From Podila epigama (lineage: Eukaryota; Mortierellomycota; Mortierellomycetes; Mortierellales; Mortierellaceae): a stretch of DNA of 11,529 nt. Of the stretch, positions 10,519 to 11,529 are shown piece after piece. The notes below the pieces were generated by a model, which saw only the letters and a list, made by a program, of their open reading frames with translations, was not told the DNA's origin and did not search any database. The position numbers and the translations under genes are program-made. Every line of letters begins with the position of its first letter. Within the stretch, counting starts at the first letter, position 1. Where the stretch lies: assembly GCA_015679605.1 (NCBI GenBank), contig JAAAVE010000220.1, positions 6,789 through 18,317 of the forward strand, given 5' to 3'.

Positions 10519-10850
10519 GGTTCTCTACTCGATGCCTTCAAAAGTGCTAGGAAACATAACACGTATAAGCGGTGGGTCGAGGCTGCGACCCACTTGAATC
10601 GTTCTACATTGCTCGTGTTACATTTCTTCTCCTTGACCATCCTGCCGATAAGCATGACTCCACCATCATGTTTGAGGCACTCAAAGATAAGGCAGAGCTG
10701 GACAACCAAAGGACTCCACTCTCCAAATTGTTTATTCACAATCCCGACGACAACAAATACAAGATTCACTTATGGAACATTGATGTTAAGGGCTTGGGGC
10801 CTTTGAACAGAGCCACAGGTGGTACATTCGCACTTGTCTTTTATTTATAG
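10519..10850 (+). pseudogene. Frameshifted remnant of unknown family
   Basis: The first part (10519-10596) reads GSLLDAFKSARKHNTYKRWV, then EAATHL. The second part continues one frame over from 10596 as ESFYIARVTFLLLDHPADKH, then a charged segment, and ends PLNRATGGTFALVFYL and TAG at 10850. One missing G at 10596 (TTGGAA become TTGAA) would fuse the two into about 110 residues. There is no in-frame ATG and a stop lies directly upstream, so this is the 3' end of a longer gene. It is wedged between two minus-strand genes, overlaps the 3' end of the TRAP1 transcript, and is not recognised. Decay seems certain if the base is truly missing. Confidence 0.45.
10840..10845 (-). terminator. AATAAA polyadenylation signal of the TRAP1-like gene
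   Basis: TTTATT on the plus strand is AATAAA on the minus strand, about 28 nt after the TRAP1 stop. It lies within the last codons of the plus-strand remnant. Confidence 0.55.
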
Positions 10851-10872
10851 TAAGGATGTATGTATTATGGAT

Positions 10873-11529
10873 CTAAACCTTCTCGCCTTCAACAATCTCG
10901 ATCTTCTTTGGCTGCATGACACTGCCGTCGGCCCGCGCGGCTGTGGACGATGTCAAAGAAGCCTCCATGATGGTGTTGAGGCGCTTAAGCATTGAGCGAG
11001 GGTCATCCAACACACCGGCAGCAATCAATGCATTATCGTAGATCTAAATGGTGAAAAAAAAAGATAAATAAGTGCTAGACCACCGGAAGAAAAATAGTAA
11101 CAGACAATTGGGAACAAATAGTTGAAAAGAAATAAAGACAGCAAGTACCTGCTCTGCGACCTGCTTGGCAAAGGCGGGGTTTTCAGTCCTGACGGACCAC
11201 AGCTTTTTGATAATGGGATGGTTAACATTAATCTCGAGATTGGTTGGGGTGGGGGGCAAGTCATTCTCGCCCACTTTGGCCGCGCCAGACATCATCGCCA
11301 TCATCTTGCGTACGGCAGGTGAGTCGTGCTCAGTCACGACAGCTGGGTGGCTCATATGTCGCTTGGAAATGTCGACCTTGCGGACTTGCATGCCCAGAGT
11401 ATCGCGGAACCAGTCAGCAATGCTCTCAGCCTCAAGCTTAGCCTCCTCCTTGGACAATTTGGCCTCTTCGGAAGTCTCTTCCTTTGCACTCTCACTATCC
11501 TTGGACGAGGACGACTCCAAGACCTTGTC
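10873..11529 (-). CDS. TRAP1: TRAP1-like mitochondrial Hsp90, C-terminal part
   Basis: The last two exons are 11149-11529 (open at the window edge) and 10873-11043, joined across a 105-nt GT-AG intron (11044-11148, phase 0, AEQ/IYDNAL). The visible protein is 183 residues. It begins in a Ser/Glu/Lys-rich linker, then shows ADWFRDTLGMQVRKVDISKR, a middle/C-terminal boundary with SHPAVVTEHD, then LEINVNHPIIKKLWSVR and IYDNALIAAGVLDDPRSMLK. These are the Hsp90 C-terminal dimerisation-domain motifs in the order and spacing of HtpG/TRAP1. It lacks the MEEVD tail of cytosolic Hsp90 and the KDEL-type tail of the ER form, ending EIVEGEKV. TRAP1 is an ATP-dependent chaperone of the mitochondrial matrix. 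The targeting peptide and ATPase domain are outside the window, so mitochondrial location is inferred from subfamily similarity. TRAP1 is absent from budding yeast. Confidence 0.85.

Overview
This is nuclear DNA of a filamentous fungus, most likely an early-diverging one of the Mortierella type (Mucoromycota). The reasons are many short introns (57 to 180 nt) with GTAAG/GTATG donors, a mitochondrial Hsp90 (TRAP1) gene of a kind absent from budding yeast, a remnant of the fungal DUF4246 family, and abundant poly-T/poly-A tracts. The order-level placement is an inference.

Layout. (1) Positions 1-1024, minus: the N-terminal 341 codons of an unrecognised Gln-rich, acidic protein whose 3' end lies outside the window. 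(2) 1025-1863: an upstream region shared by two divergent genes. (3) 1864-5661, plus: a complete six-exon gene for mitochondrial isoleucyl-tRNA synthetase. The splice model joins in frame to 1050 residues. (4) 5662-8565: a gene graveyard. It holds a DUF4246 remnant (minus), two pieces of a broken plus-strand gene of unknown family, and between those pieces a long imperfect inverted repeat with arms of about 360 and 400 nt around a 97-nt spacer. (5) 8566-9032: a gene-free stretch. (6) 9033-10331, minus: an intronless zuotin (ZUO1/DNAJC2) gene, complete at 432 residues. (7) 10519-10850, plus: a frameshifted remnant of unknown family. (8) 10873-11529, minus: the last two exons of a TRAP1-like mitochondrial Hsp90.

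The intact genes share a proteostasis theme: tRNA charging in mitochondria, a co-translational Hsp40, and a mitochondrial Hsp90. They lie on different strands with their own signals, so this is housekeeping coincidence and not an operon or gene cluster. No complete novel system was found. The most unusual parts are the inverted repeat splitting a decayed gene, the KQSKS form of the IleRS signature, and three separate frame breaks each explained by loss of one G from a GG pair.
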